From positions 1,240,001-1,304,000 of the forward strand of contig NZ_CP080525.1 in the NCBI RefSeq assembly GCF_024746815.1: a stretch of 64,000 bases of DNA. The letters are read 5' to 3'. The notes below the pieces were generated by a model. That model had not been told where the DNA came from, ran no database searches, and saw only the letters and a list, made by a program, of their open reading frames with translations. The translations under genes were made by a program, and so were the position numbers. Origin of the DNA: Mesorhizobium sp. AR07. Its GTDB lineage: Bacteria; Pseudomonadota; Alphaproteobacteria; Rhizobiales; Rhizobiaceae. Positions 1 to 8,278 of the stretch are shown here, piece after piece (position 1 is the first letter of the stretch; each line of letters opens with the position of its first letter).

Positions 1-489
1 CTGTCGATCGCCGAAAACGTCTTTCTCGGCCGGGAATTGAAACGCTCGATTTTGGGCATTCCTTTCCTGAAGCGCAAAGAGATGCGGCAGCGCGTCGACG
101 GCCTTCTGAAAGAACTCGACGCTCATATTTCCGATCCGGAAGCGCCTGTCGGCAGCCTGTCAGGTGGCCAGCGTCAGGCCGTCGCCATCTGCCGGGCGCT
201 CAATCTCAATGCCAGGCTGGTCATCATGGATGAGCCGACGGCAGCGCTTGCCGTTGCCGAGACGCGCAAGGTGCTGGCGCTGACGCGGCGTCTTGCCGCG
301 CGTGGCTGTGCCGTCGTCCTCATCAGTCACAACATTTCCGAGGTCTTCGAAGTCGCCGACCGGATCGTGGTGTTCCGGCGCGGCCGCAAGGTGGCCGAAC
401 GGCAGGCCTCCGAGACCAATCACGAGGAAGTCGTTTCGCTCATAACAGGCGCTCATCCCGACGTGCGGGCGCTTGAAAAAGCAAACTGA
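1..489 (+). CDS. Sugar ABC transporter ATP-binding protein, 5' truncated by window edge
   Basis: The reading frame is open from the first base, so only the C-terminal ~162 residues are present. It shows the ABC signature (LSGGQRQAVAICRAL), a Walker B strand ending in VIMDEPTAAL and the switch histidine in VLISHN, so this is an ATPase nucleotide-binding domain. The signature and the downstream RbsB/RbsC-type genes place it in the carbohydrate uptake (CUT2/ribose) class. The Walker A motif lies outside the window. Because only one half is visible, I cannot tell whether it is the usual double-domain RbsA form or a single-domain ATPase. It heads a tight operon with the binding protein 34 bases downstream. 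Confidence 0.9.
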   Translation: MSIAENVFLGRELKRSILGIPFLKRKEMRQRVDGLLKELDAHISDPEAPVGSLSGGQRQAVAICRALNLNARLVIMDEPTAALAVAETRKVLALTRRLAARGCAVVLISHNISEVFEVADRIVVFRRGRKVAERQASETNHEEVVSLITGAHPDVRALEKAN

Positions 490-523
490 AACGCACGTCA
501 TTTCCAGAGAGGATCAAACCACA

Positions 524-1510
524 ATGCTTTCACAGTTCAAGAAAATGCTCACCGCTTCCGTGCTGTCACTTGTCGTTGCGACGGCGGCGCATGCCGCGGA
601 CAAGCACAGAGTAGCCTTCGTCCCGCAGCTGATCGGCATCCCCTATTTCAACGCGATGGAAGCCGGCGGCAATCGCGCCGCCAAGGATCTGGGCGTCGAT
701 TTCATTTATTCTGGTCCGGTCGACACCAATCCGGTCGACCAGTTGCAGATCGTCCAGAACCTGATCGACCAGGGTGTCGAGGCGATTTCGGTCAGCGTGC
801 TCGATGCCTCCAGCATCGCCCCCGTTGTCGAGAGCGCCAAGGCCAAGGGCATCAAGCTGTTCACCAGCGACAGCGATGCGCCCGACAGCGGCCGCGCGGT
901 CTATGTCGCCCAGGCGACCGACGAAGGCTTGGGCACGACGATCGTCGACGAACTCGTCAAGCGCGTTGGCGAGGACGCAACGATCGGCATCGTATCCGGC
1001 GAGGCAACGGCGTCCAATCTCAACGCCTGGATCGGCTTCATGCAGAAACAAGCCGCCGGCAAATATCCGAAGCTGAAGCTGCTCGCGCCGCAGTTTGCCG
1101 GCGGCACGGCGGAGCGTGCCGCGCAGATCTCCGGTGACCTCATGGCCGCCAACCCCGATATCAAGGCCATCATCGCCGTTGCGTCCTCGACATGCCCGGG
1201 CGTTGCCCAGGCCATCGAAACCGCCGGCAAGATCGGCTCCGTCATCGGCGCCGGCTATTGCAGCCCGAACACGGCACGCTCCTACCTGAAGAGCGGCGCC
1301 TTCGGCTTCACCGTGCTGTGGGATCCCGAGCAGCTCGGCTATCTCACGGTCTGGACCGGCAAGCAGCTGATCGACGGCAAGACCTTCGCGGCGGAAAACA
1401 AGGTTCCGGGCTTCGACAAGCCGGTCACCTACGACGCAGCAAAGGGCATTCTGCTGCTCGGACCACCGGCTGTCTTCACCAAGGACAATGTCGACAAGTT
1501 CAACTTCTGA
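524..1510 (+). CDS. Periplasmic sugar-binding protein of ABC importer (RbsB-like)
   Basis: A 328-residue protein with an N-terminal signal peptide ending about AAHAA, followed by the start of a type I periplasmic binding fold (VAFVPQLIGIPYFNAM) and an internal strand-turn typical of the family (DPEQLGYLTVW near the C terminus). It would capture the substrate in the periplasm and deliver it to the two permeases encoded downstream. I chose the ATG at 524 because it starts the signal peptide and has a GAGAGG-like ribosome site about 12 bases upstream; the frame is open further upstream but gives a poor leader. The substrate is unknown. The adjacent amidohydrolase-type genes hint that it may not be a simple sugar. 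Confidence 0.9.
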   Translation: MLSQFKKMLTASVLSLVVATAAHAADKHRVAFVPQLIGIPYFNAMEAGGNRAAKDLGVDFIYSGPVDTNPVDQLQIVQNLIDQGVEAISVSVLDASSIAPVVESAKAKGIKLFTSDSDAPDSGRAVYVAQATDEGLGTTIVDELVKRVGEDATIGIVSGEATASNLNAWIGFMQKQAAGKYPKLKLLAPQFAGGTAERAAQISGDLMAANPDIKAIIAVASSTCPGVAQAIETAGKIGSVIGAGYCSPNTARSYLKSGAFGFTVLWDPEQLGYLTVWTGKQLIDGKTFAAENKVPGFDKPVTYDAAKGILLLGPPAVFTKDNVDKFNF

Positions 1511-1518
1511 GCCCCGGC

Positions 1519-2505
1519 ATGAACGCGGTGCGACAGTTTGGAAACGGTATTGTCTCCATGAACGGGCGGGAGTGGTCTTTGCTTGTCGCCTGTTTGCTGG
1601 CGATCATCATTTTCTCTATCGCATCGCCCCACTACGCGACCTCTGGCAATGCTGCCACGGTCCTGCGCAACAGCGTCGAGCTGCTGCTGATCGGCCTTGG
1701 CATGACCCTGTTGCTGGCTATGGGCGGCATCGATGTGTCGATCGGCATCGTCATGGGTCTCGCGGCCATCGCAATCGGCCGTGTGCTGGGTGCCGACGGC
1801 AATCCGCTGCTGGCGCTCCTTGCAGGCCCTCTGGTCGGCGCGTTGCTGGGCTGTGTGACGGCTACGGTCGTCGTCCTCGGCCGCGTTCCGGCGATCGTCG
1901 GAACGCTCGGCCTGCTCGGTGTCTACCGCACCTGTGTCTTTGTCCTTCTCGGCGGGCAATGGCTTTCCGGCCTGCCGTCGAGCCTCACCAGCCTGCTCGC
2001 AACCACCGTGCTCGGCGTCCCCGTCCCTGCCCTGGTGATTGCCGTGGCCTATCTGGCCGTCTGGCTGGCGTTGCGGCGAACCCCCTATGGGCTGCACTTG
2101 CTGGCGATCGGCAATTCGGAGGAGAAGGCGCGGCTGTCGGGCATCCCGGTGATCAAGACCCGCTTCATGACCTTCGTCATCAGCGGCGTTCTGACCGGTA
2201 TTGCCGCCACTTTCTATGTCGCCACCTACCGCAATGTGGAAATGACGATCGGCAGCACGCTGGCGCTCGATGCGATTGCCGCGGTCATTCTCGGCGGCAC
2301 GAGCATATTGGGCGGCAGATGCAGCCTGATCGGCACCGTACTCGGCGTGCTTCTCCTCAGAATCCTCCAGAACGGATTGCTGCTGATCGGCATCCCCTCT
2401 CTCTGGCAGCCCGTCGTCACCGGCATTCTCATCATCGGCGTGCTTGGCTTCGAAGCCGTCTCCAACCGCTTCCCTGTGGCTCAACTCCTGCGAGGCCGCG
2501 CATGA
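1519..2505 (+). CDS. ABC transporter permease (RbsC-like), first of two
   Basis: A 328-residue, strongly hydrophobic inner-membrane protein of the BPD_transp_2 type. It has a run of predicted membrane helices from residue ~20 and the cytoplasmic coupling segment (NSEEKARLSGIPV) that contacts the ATPase, followed by a glycine-rich ILGGTSILGG stretch typical of ribose-class permeases. The start at 1519 follows the binding-protein stop by 8 bases; an internal ATG at 1558 is an alternative. Its stop overlaps the next permease start as ATGA, implying translational coupling. Two different permease genes in one operon suggest a heterodimeric channel. Confidence 0.9.
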   Translation: MNAVRQFGNGIVSMNGREWSLLVACLLAIIIFSIASPHYATSGNAATVLRNSVELLLIGLGMTLLLAMGGIDVSIGIVMGLAAIAIGRVLGADGNPLLALLAGPLVGALLGCVTATVVVLGRVPAIVGTLGLLGVYRTCVFVLLGGQWLSGLPSSLTSLLATTVLGVPVPALVIAVAYLAVWLALRRTPYGLHLLAIGNSEEKARLSGIPVIKTRFMTFVISGVLTGIAATFYVATYRNVEMTIGSTLALDAIAAVILGGTSILGGRCSLIGTVLGVLLLRILQNGLLLIGIPSLWQPVVTGILIIGVLGFEAVSNRFPVAQLLRGRA

Positions 2506-3458
2506 AAATGCTTGGCAAGCTGCAGGGCCCAGCCCTCACCCTGGCTTTGCTGTGCGGGCTTTGGCTGATCGTGATCTTTGGCTTGGCTGCGCTCAAGCCT
2601 TCAGCCTTCAATCTCGGTACCGTCACCACCATCCTGCAATTCTCGACGATCCTGGCCCTGGTCGGCCTTGGACAAGGGCTGGCCATCCTGGCCGGTGGCG
2701 CCGGCATCGACCTGTCGGTCGGCGGTGCGGTCTCGCTCTCCGCCATCGTTGCAATGCTCTCCCTCAAGCTGGGACTGCCGCCGGTTCTGCTGCCCGCCGT
2801 CTGCATCCTGGCCGGCGCGATGCTGGGTGCCTTGAACGGATGGCTGGTGAACGGCCTCGCCCTTCTCCCCTTCATCGCCACACTGGGCACATTCTTCGTC
2901 TATTCCGGTCTGGCGCTTGCCGTCACCGGCGGCGCGGCCCAGGCGGGCGTGCCCTCCTGGCTGCTTGTGTGGGGGCGCGGCGTCGTCATGGGCATCCCGG
3001 TGCCCTTTCTCACGCTTGCCATCCCCTGCTTTGCGCTTGCCGGCCTGGTGCTGATGTCGACGGCCTGGGGGCGCTGGATCTACGCGATGGGCTTCAACGA
3101 ACGCTCAGCCAAGCTGGTTGGCATTCCGGTCGACCGCGTTCGCTTCATTCTCTACGCCTTGAGCGGCGCGCTTGCGGGTGCCGCCGGCCTTGTCTCGATT
3201 GCCTGGCTCGGCAGTGGCAGGCCCAATATCGGCCAGAACCTCGAACTCGAATCGCTGACCGCCGCCATGCTGGGGGGCATCGTCATCACCGGCGGGCGTG
3301 GTGGCGTCGGCGGCGTGTTCGCAGCCGTCCTGCTGCTGGTCACCCTGAAGACCGGTCTTCTACAATTGAACATCAACACGGTCTGGCAGGTGGGGATTGT
3401 CGGCGCCCTTCTGGTTTTCGTCCTGCTCGTCGATCGACTGTCCCAACGTTGGAGATAA
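2502..3458 (+). CDS. ABC transporter permease (RbsC-like), second of two
   Basis: A 318-residue paralogue of the preceding permease. It has the same helix pattern, the coupling loop (NERSAKLVGIPVDRV), and a glycine-rich MLGGIVITGGRGG segment near the C terminus. The ATG at 2502 overlaps the upstream stop by four bases. With the neighbouring permease it probably forms the membrane channel of the importer. Three bases after its stop the M20 hydrolase begins, so transport and hydrolysis are probably co-expressed. Confidence 0.9.
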   Translation: MKMLGKLQGPALTLALLCGLWLIVIFGLAALKPSAFNLGTVTTILQFSTILALVGLGQGLAILAGGAGIDLSVGGAVSLSAIVAMLSLKLGLPPVLLPAVCILAGAMLGALNGWLVNGLALLPFIATLGTFFVYSGLALAVTGGAAQAGVPSWLLVWGRGVVMGIPVPFLTLAIPCFALAGLVLMSTAWGRWIYAMGFNERSAKLVGIPVDRVRFILYALSGALAGAAGLVSIAWLGSGRPNIGQNLELESLTAAMLGGIVITGGRGGVGGVFAAVLLLVTLKTGLLQLNINTVWQVGIVGALLVFVLLVDRLSQRWR

Positions 3459-3460
3459 CA

Positions 3461-4777
3461 ATGCCGTCCATGGAAGAGATCATTGCCGCGCGCGTCGAGG
3501 CAAACGCCGATCGCATCGTCGAAACGCTGAGCGATCTCGTCGCCTTCCCCTCGATCGTGAAATCCAACCCGAGGGACGCCGGCCCCGGCGAGCGTGATTG
3601 CCAGCTGTATCTGCAAAAGCGCCTGGAGGTCCTCGGCTTCTCGACCGATCTCTGGGATCCGGACGGCCCGGCGCTCTACGCCAAATATCAGGGACGCGCC
3701 GGCGCCAATAAGGGCAGGACCTTCGAGGGCAGACCCAATCTCGGCGGCGTCTTGAAGGGCACCGGCGGCGGCCGCTCCATCATGCTGACCGGCCATATCG
3801 ACGTCGTCCCGCCGGGCGCCGCCGGACACTGGACGACCGACCCGTTCCAGCCCGTCCTCAAGGATGGATTTCTGCACGGCCGCGGCACGGTCGACATGAA
3901 GGGCGGTGTCGCCTGCATGCTGATGGCCGTCGAGATTTTGAAGGGACTCGAAATCTCCCTGTCCGGCGACGTCGTCTTCACCACCGTCGTCGATGAGGAA
4001 ATCGGCGGCATGGGGTCGCTGGCCATGGTCGATCGCGGCTTTCACGCCGATGCCGGCATCATGACCGAACCGACGGCTAACAAGATCGCGCCGCTTTGCC
4101 ACGGCATTCTGTGGGGAAAGATCGTCATCGACGGCATTGGTGGGCATGCGGAACTGACGCCGAATGCCTGGTATTCGAGCGGTCCGGTCGATGCCGTCCA
4201 GCTTTGCCGGCAAATCCTCGACGGCATCGACATCCTTAACCGGCGCTGGATGTTCGATCCCAGAAAGAACCATCCGTTGATGGAGCTGCCGAACCAGATC
4301 ATCGTCACCCAGATCAATGCCGGCGAACACCCCTCCTCCATGGCGGGGCGCGGCGAAATCATCATCGACGCGCAGTATCTGCCAAGCGAGCATGACGAGT
4401 TCAAGCTGGGCGGCAACGTCAAGCGCGAAATCGAAGAGCATATCGCCAATGTCTGCCAGGCAGATCCCTATCTGCGCCAGCACCCTGCCCGGGTCGAGTG
4501 GATCCTCGACGCGGATTGCGCCGAGATCCCGTCGGACAATCCTTTCGTCAGCGTCTTTCAGGAGGCCGTCAAGGAAGCCAACCTGTCGCCGGTGCTGAGT
4601 GGTTTTGGCGCGCACAGCGACATCGGACTGCCGACCGGCCTTGGCAACACCCCGACTGTCAACTTTGGCCCAGGCGACCCGGCGCAGGCGCATCAGCCGA
4701 ACGAACGCGTCTCGGTGCGCGATCTCGTCGATTGCACAAAGGCGATTGCAATCGCCGTCGAGAGATGGTGTCGCTAA
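3461..4777 (+). CDS. M20-family metallohydrolase (ArgE/DapE-type deacylase)
   Basis: A 438-residue M20 peptidase/deacylase. The two-metal site is recognisable: H112 and D114 in TGHIDVVP, bridging D145 in GRGTVDMKGG, the catalytic pair E179/E180 in VVDEEIGG, E203 in MTEPT, and a late histidine near residue 411 in QAHQPNE. Relatives hydrolyse N-acyl or N-carbamoyl amino acids and similar amides in the cytoplasm. The start ATG lies three bases after the second permease, so the enzyme likely processes what the importer brings in. The exact substrate cannot be read from sequence; acetylornithine deacetylase or carbamoylase are both possible labels. Confidence 0.88.
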   Translation: MPSMEEIIAARVEANADRIVETLSDLVAFPSIVKSNPRDAGPGERDCQLYLQKRLEVLGFSTDLWDPDGPALYAKYQGRAGANKGRTFEGRPNLGGVLKGTGGGRSIMLTGHIDVVPPGAAGHWTTDPFQPVLKDGFLHGRGTVDMKGGVACMLMAVEILKGLEISLSGDVVFTTVVDEEIGGMGSLAMVDRGFHADAGIMTEPTANKIAPLCHGILWGKIVIDGIGGHAELTPNAWYSSGPVDAVQLCRQILDGIDILNRRWMFDPRKNHPLMELPNQIIVTQINAGEHPSSMAGRGEIIIDAQYLPSEHDEFKLGGNVKREIEEHIANVCQADPYLRQHPARVEWILDADCAEIPSDNPFVSVFQEAVKEANLSPVLSGFGAHSDIGLPTGLGNTPTVNFGPGDPAQAHQPNERVSVRDLVDCTKAIAIAVERWCR

Positions 4778-4778
4778 A

Positions 4779-4848
4779 GCAATTCCAGGAAAAGTGTGAA
4801 ACGATTTTCCAAGGAAAAGCGCGTAGCGCTTTCCCCTTAGGGAATTGC
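4779..4848. repeat. Intergenic palindromic repeat
   Basis: An imperfect palindrome of about 70 bases directly after the M20 gene. Outer arms GCAATTCC and GGAATTGC enclose two inner inverted pairs (GGAAAA with TTTTCC, and GGAAAGCGC-like with GCGCTTTCC). Related elements recur at 23746 and 30033, so this belongs to a dispersed rhizobial intergenic family. It could fold in RNA and act as an attenuator or 3' end. Confidence 0.6.
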
Positions 4849-4874
4849 GTCAAGACGAACGGGACGAATGGGCA

Positions 4875-5501
4875 ATGCCTCGACAAAGCAAGCAACCATG
4901 GCCTTTCGACAAGGAGCGTGCAGCGCTTCTGGTCATCGACATGCAAAGGGATTTCGTCGATCAAGGCGCAATCATGGAGGTGACGGCGGCTCGCCATCGC
5001 ATCCCGGTCATGCGGCAAGTTATCGACTTTTGCCGCGCCGCTAGCATTCCGGTCGTCTACACGCGCCATGTTCTCAGCGACGGTTTCGAGATTTCGCCGC
5101 TGGAGACGACCTATCAACCTAAGCTGAAGACCACGGGCATGCGCGAGGGCAGCGTCGGCACCGAGATCGTGGCGGAGCTGGCGCCGCAGCCCGGTGATGT
5201 CGTCGTCGACAAGCACCGCTACGACGCGTTTTACAACACCCGGCTCGACACGGTGCTGCGCAACATCCGCGGCACCGGCAAGGTGGACACGGTCATCATC
5301 ATCGGCACGGTTACCAGCATCTGCTGCGAATCGACGGCGCGCAGCGCTTTCATGCGCGACTACAAGGTCGCCTTCATCAGCGATGCCAATGGCGGGCTGG
5401 ATGAAGCCTCTCACAACGCAACGCTCGATATCATCGGCAAGGTCTTTGGGCGCGTTCTAACAGCCGGAGAGCTTGCGGAAGAGATCCAGGCGAGTGCCTA
5501 G
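4875..5501 (+). CDS. Isochorismatase-like cysteine hydrolase
   Basis: A 208-residue protein of the isochorismatase/nicotinamidase superfamily. The catalytic triad is visible as D22 in LLVIDMQRDF, K113 in VVDKHRYDAF and C150 in GTVTSICCES. Relatives hydrolyse amides or carbamoyl groups such as N-carbamoylsarcosine, ureidoacrylate or nicotinamide. I prefer the ATG at 4875; a TTG at 4845 in the same frame lies inside the palindromic repeat. It follows the M20 gene on the same strand, suggesting a joint catabolic pathway for an imported amide-containing compound, but the 97-base gap with the repeat may separate expression. Confidence 0.82.
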   Translation: MPRQSKQPWPFDKERAALLVIDMQRDFVDQGAIMEVTAARHRIPVMRQVIDFCRAASIPVVYTRHVLSDGFEISPLETTYQPKLKTTGMREGSVGTEIVAELAPQPGDVVVDKHRYDAFYNTRLDTVLRNIRGTGKVDTVIIIGTVTSICCESTARSAFMRDYKVAFISDANGGLDEASHNATLDIIGKVFGRVLTAGELAEEIQASA

Positions 5502-5536
5502 AGCGGTTCGACGTTCCGTGAAACGGTGAACCGTTC
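5501..5536. repeat. Short intergenic palindrome (GAGCGGTTC family)
   Basis: Arms GAGCGGTTC and GAACCGTTC face each other across an 18-base centre immediately after the hydrolase stop. It sits between convergent genes and could serve as a 3' hairpin. It resembles the other short palindromes scattered through this window. Confidence 0.5.
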
Positions 5537-5587
5537 CAGCAAACAGAGCCAGGCACCAGCCTGTCGCCGCCCTGCCTCGCGATTCGG

Positions 5588-6112
5588 TCACGGCGGCCTG
5601 GTGTTGCAGCTGCCGGCAACCTGGTTGACCGCTTCGCCGAGCCCGGCGAGGTTGAAATCGGCCTCCCCGCGCCCCGACAGCAGCCCGAACCGCCATGAAA
5701 GCTGGAGCCGGTTGGCGGCCGCAAGGCGTTTGATGCCGTCGGCACCCTCGCGCACCAGCATCCGGCCGCGCGGCCCGACCGACCAGCTTTCATCGAACTT
5801 GTTGCCCTGGTCGAGCGTGATCGACACGGTGATCTTGCGGCTGGCCGAGACGGCGTCGTTCAGTTGCAGCCATTCGGTCCAATGCGGTTCGCCGTTCGCC
5901 CGGCAGGCAATGGTCAGGACCGGGCTGTAGCTCAATGCGCCACCGCCGGTGATCAGCTTGTTGGTGGCATAGAGCGACGCTGTGACAAGGCCGCCTTCGC
6001 CCCTGTCGAACCGCCAATTGTCAACCACCGTGTCGGCCTGGGCAATGCCGCAGACCGAGACAAGGACCAACGCTATTGCCGCAGCGTGGCCCACTTCGAC
6101 GAACAGCCTCAA
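5588..6112 (-). CDS. Small secreted protein, possibly VasI/TssQ-like
   Basis: A 174-residue protein with an N-terminal signal peptide (hydrophobic AAAIALVLVSVCGIAQA). I chose a TTG start at 6112 because it has a strong GGAGGGG ribosome site four bases upstream and begins the signal peptide exactly; longer in-frame starts add an unlikely leader. The mature part (GGALSYSPVLTIACR, then SITLDQGN, then SVGPRGRML, ending FNLAGLGEAVNQVAGSC) resembles the beta-rich VasI-type periplasmic proteins that compare normal and altered fields with a conserved late Cys, but this similarity is from memory and not tested. No type VI genes are nearby. Confidence 0.6.
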   Translation of the reverse strand: MRLFVEVGHAAAIALVLVSVCGIAQADTVVDNWRFDRGEGGLVTASLYATNKLITGGGALSYSPVLTIACRANGEPHWTEWLQLNDAVSASRKITVSITLDQGNKFDESWSVGPRGRMLVREGADGIKRLAAANRLQLSWRFGLLSGRGEADFNLAGLGEAVNQVAGSCNTRPP

Positions 6113-6224
6113 CGACCCCTCCAACAACCCAAGCGGCTTGCAGTAGAAGCGCAGATAATGATCAAAGGTTGCTCGCCACAGGCCGTCGCTCGCGAAGCAT
6201 CGCGGCTGTTGCAGTTTGGCAACG

Positions 6225-6250
6225 AAAAAGGCCGCCTCGGGGGCGGCCTT
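6225..6250 (-). terminator. Rho-independent terminator of tig
   Basis: A GC-rich hairpin (AAGGCCGCC pairing with GGCGGCCTT) that, read on the minus strand, ends in a run of five T. It lies 26 bases beyond the tig stop. Confidence 0.8.
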
Positions 6251-6275
6251 CGTCGATTCCATGGGAGCGCAGGGC

Positions 6276-7751
6276 TTATTCGGCGTCCTTGGCGGCCTTC
6301 TTCTTCGGCGCGGCCTTCTTCTTGGGCTCTTCCGCGTCGTCGGCCTTGTTCTCGTCGGCCTTCTTGGCGGCGGCTTTCTTCGCCGGCTTCGCCTTGGTCG
6401 CGGTTTCGGCCTCCTCGTCGTCGGCCATCAGTTCTTCCTTGCTGACCTTGACGTCGGTCACGGAGATCTGGCCGAGCAGATGGTCGACCACCTTCTCCTC
6501 GAACATCGGCGCCCGCAGCGTGTTCAACGCTTCCGGGTTGCTGCGGTAGAACTCGAAGACTTCCTGCTGCTGGTTGCCCGGATAGCGGCGCACCTGCTCG
6601 AACAGGCCGCGCTGCAGCTCTTCGTCCGACACCGTGACGCCGGCCTTCTCGCCGATCTCGGCCAGCACCAGGCCGAGACGCACACGGCGCTCGGCAAGAC
6701 GCAGATATTCGGCGCGTGCCTCTTCTTCCGTCGTCTCTTCGTCGGCGAAGGTGCGGCCGGCTGCCTCCAGGTCGCGATTGACCTGCGCCCAGATGTTGTT
6801 GAACTCGGCGTCGACGAGCTTCGAAGGCGCCTCGAACGAGTAGGAGGCGTCGAGCTGGTCGAGCAGCTGGCGCTTGACCTTCTGGCGCGTCATGGCGCCG
6901 AACTGGTTCTCGATCTGGCCGCGCACGACGTCACGCAGGCGCTCCAGCGACTCGAGGCCAAGGTTCTTGGCGGTCTCGTCGTTGATTTCCAGTTCGCCGG
7001 GCTTGGAGATTTCCTTGACCGTGACGTCGAAGGTCGCTTCCTTGCCGGCCAGATGCGCCGCCTGATAGTTTTCCGGGAAGGTCACGGTGACCTGCTTTTC
7101 GTCACCGGCCTTGGCGCCGACCAGCTGATCCTCGAAGCCGGGGATGAACTCCTTCGAACCCAGCACCAGCGGCTGATCGGTGCCGGCGCCGCCATTGAAG
7201 GCCTCGCCGTCGATCTTGCCGACATAGTCGATGGTGACGCGGTCGCCGGTGGCTGCCTTGCCGGTCTTCGGCTCATAGCTGCGCGCCGATTCGGCAACGC
7301 GCTGGACCTGCTCGTCGATCTCGCTGTCCGGCACGTCGAACACCTGACGCGTCACCTTGATGTCGGAGAAATCCTTGATCTCGATCGTCGGAATGATTTC
7401 ATAGTTGAGACGGAATTCGAAGTCGGCGCCGCCGGCCAGGATCTTCTCGGCTTCCTTCTCGTCCTCGGTCATGATGACTTCAGGCTGCATGGCAGCCTTT
7501 TCGCCGCGCCCGGTAATGATCGAGCGAGTCGAATCATTGAGGATTTCGTTGACCACTTCGGCCATGAACGACTTGCCGTAGACCTTGCGCAGGTGCTGCA
7601 CCGGCACCTTGCCGGGGCGGAAGCCGTTGATGCGGACCTTGTTCCTGGCGTCCGAAAGCCGAGCCATCAGCTTGGCTTCCATATCACCGGCCGGCACGGT
7701 GATCTTGATCTCGCGCTTGAGACCGGAGTTGAGCGTTTCGGTGACCTGCAT
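6276..7751 (-). CDS. tig: Trigger factor, ribosome-associated chaperone
   Basis: A 491-residue trigger factor. The ribosome-binding N-terminal domain carries the signature GFRPGKVP near residue 45. An FKBP-type prolyl isomerase domain follows ([17 protein letters not shown] ... [16 protein letters not shown], roughly 160-240), then the helical chaperone arms. The last ~35 residues are a Lys/Ala/Glu-rich tail ([14 protein letters not shown]) common in rhizobial orthologues. The start at 7751 begins [14 protein letters not shown], the family's usual N terminus; upstream codons in the open frame do not match. It binds nascent chains at the ribosome exit. It appears monocistronic, with a terminator just downstream. 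Confidence 0.97.
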   Translation of the reverse strand: MQVTETLNSGLKREIKITVPAGDMEAKLMARLSDARNKVRINGFRPGKVPVQHLRKVYGKSFMAEVVNEILNDSTRSIITGRGEKAAMQPEVIMTEDEKEAEKILAGGADFEFRLNYEIIPTIEIKDFSDIKVTRQVFDVPDSEIDEQVQRVAESARSYEPKTGKAATGDRVTIDYVGKIDGEAFNGGAGTDQPLVLGSKEFIPGFEDQLVGAKAGDEKQVTVTFPENYQAAHLAGKEATFDVTVKEISKPGELEINDETAKNLGLESLERLRDVVRGQIENQFGAMTRQKVKRQLLDQLDASYSFEAPSKLVDAEFNNIWAQVNRDLEAAGRTFADEETTEEEARAEYLRLAERRVRLGLVLAEIGEKAGVTVSDEELQRGLFEQVRRYPGNQQQEVFEFYRSNPEALNTLRAPMFEEKVVDHLLGQISVTDVKVSKEELMADDEEAETATKAKPAKKAAAKKADENKADDAEEPKKKAAPKKKAAKDAE

Positions 7752-8126
7752 CGTAAAACCTTTGTTTTCACCAATGAGACTGCCACGGCCTCTGCCGTTC
7801 ACAGCCTGCCGGTATAATCTTGCCGGGAATGGCTTTTGGTACGGAACCTGGCAATTTGACCGAAAATACGGCTCAAATTTTCCCAAACTGCGTTCCAAAA
7901 TGTGAATAAGTTCTTGTTTTTCCTACTTCTTATCACATCTTGTAGAAGCGGATCGTCGCGTCCCGTCACATTCGACACGCCTTTTGTCACAGGCGGGGCT
8001 AATTTTCAACCATCTTCGCATTTCGGCGAATAACCATCATTTTGGCCCCTGACCCAACATTTGGTCCTGCCCCAACACTTGTTCCTGACATTGACAGAAT
8101 GATGGCTACATGGATTGCCGGTCCAT
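7752..8126. other. Intergenic region upstream of tig
   Basis: About 375 bases without a gene I can support. It must hold the tig promoter on the minus strand. Near its right end, 8048-8095 contains 2.7 copies of an imperfect 18-base tandem repeat (units begin CCTGACCCAACATTTGGT). Base composition is more AT-rich than the neighbouring genes. Confidence 0.5.
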
Positions 8127-8170
8127 GCGGATGTGGCGGAACTGGTAGACGCGCCCTGGATTTAGGTTCC
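8127..8170 (+). pseudogene. 5' fragment of a tRNA-Leu gene
   Basis: The first ~44 bases match the 5' half of the intact tRNA-Leu at 9909: GCGG acceptor start, the TGGCGGAACTGGTAGACGC D-arm, and TTTAGGTTCC covering the anticodon loop with UAG. Homology stops at the 3' side of the anticodon stem, and two extra bases occur before the stem. No variable arm, T-arm or acceptor 3' strand follows. It is a broken tRNA, plausibly left by integration or recombination at the anticodon stem. Confidence 0.75.
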
Positions 8171-8278
8171 CGCAGTCAGTTCGCTACCGGAGTCGCCACG
8201 GTGGCTCGGACACCTCGTGGGGGGTGGACGCATAATATCAGGCCTCACCTATGGAATCGAATGTGCTACGGTTCCGCA

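Noticed and set aside
1429..2484. 351-codon open frame opposite the first permease
   Set aside because: Gln/Asp/Arg-rich shadow; the plus-strand permease has clear membrane helices and operon spacing.
6216..7817. 533-codon open frame opposite tig
   Set aside because: Antisense shadow with low-complexity Leu/Arg/Val composition and no motif.
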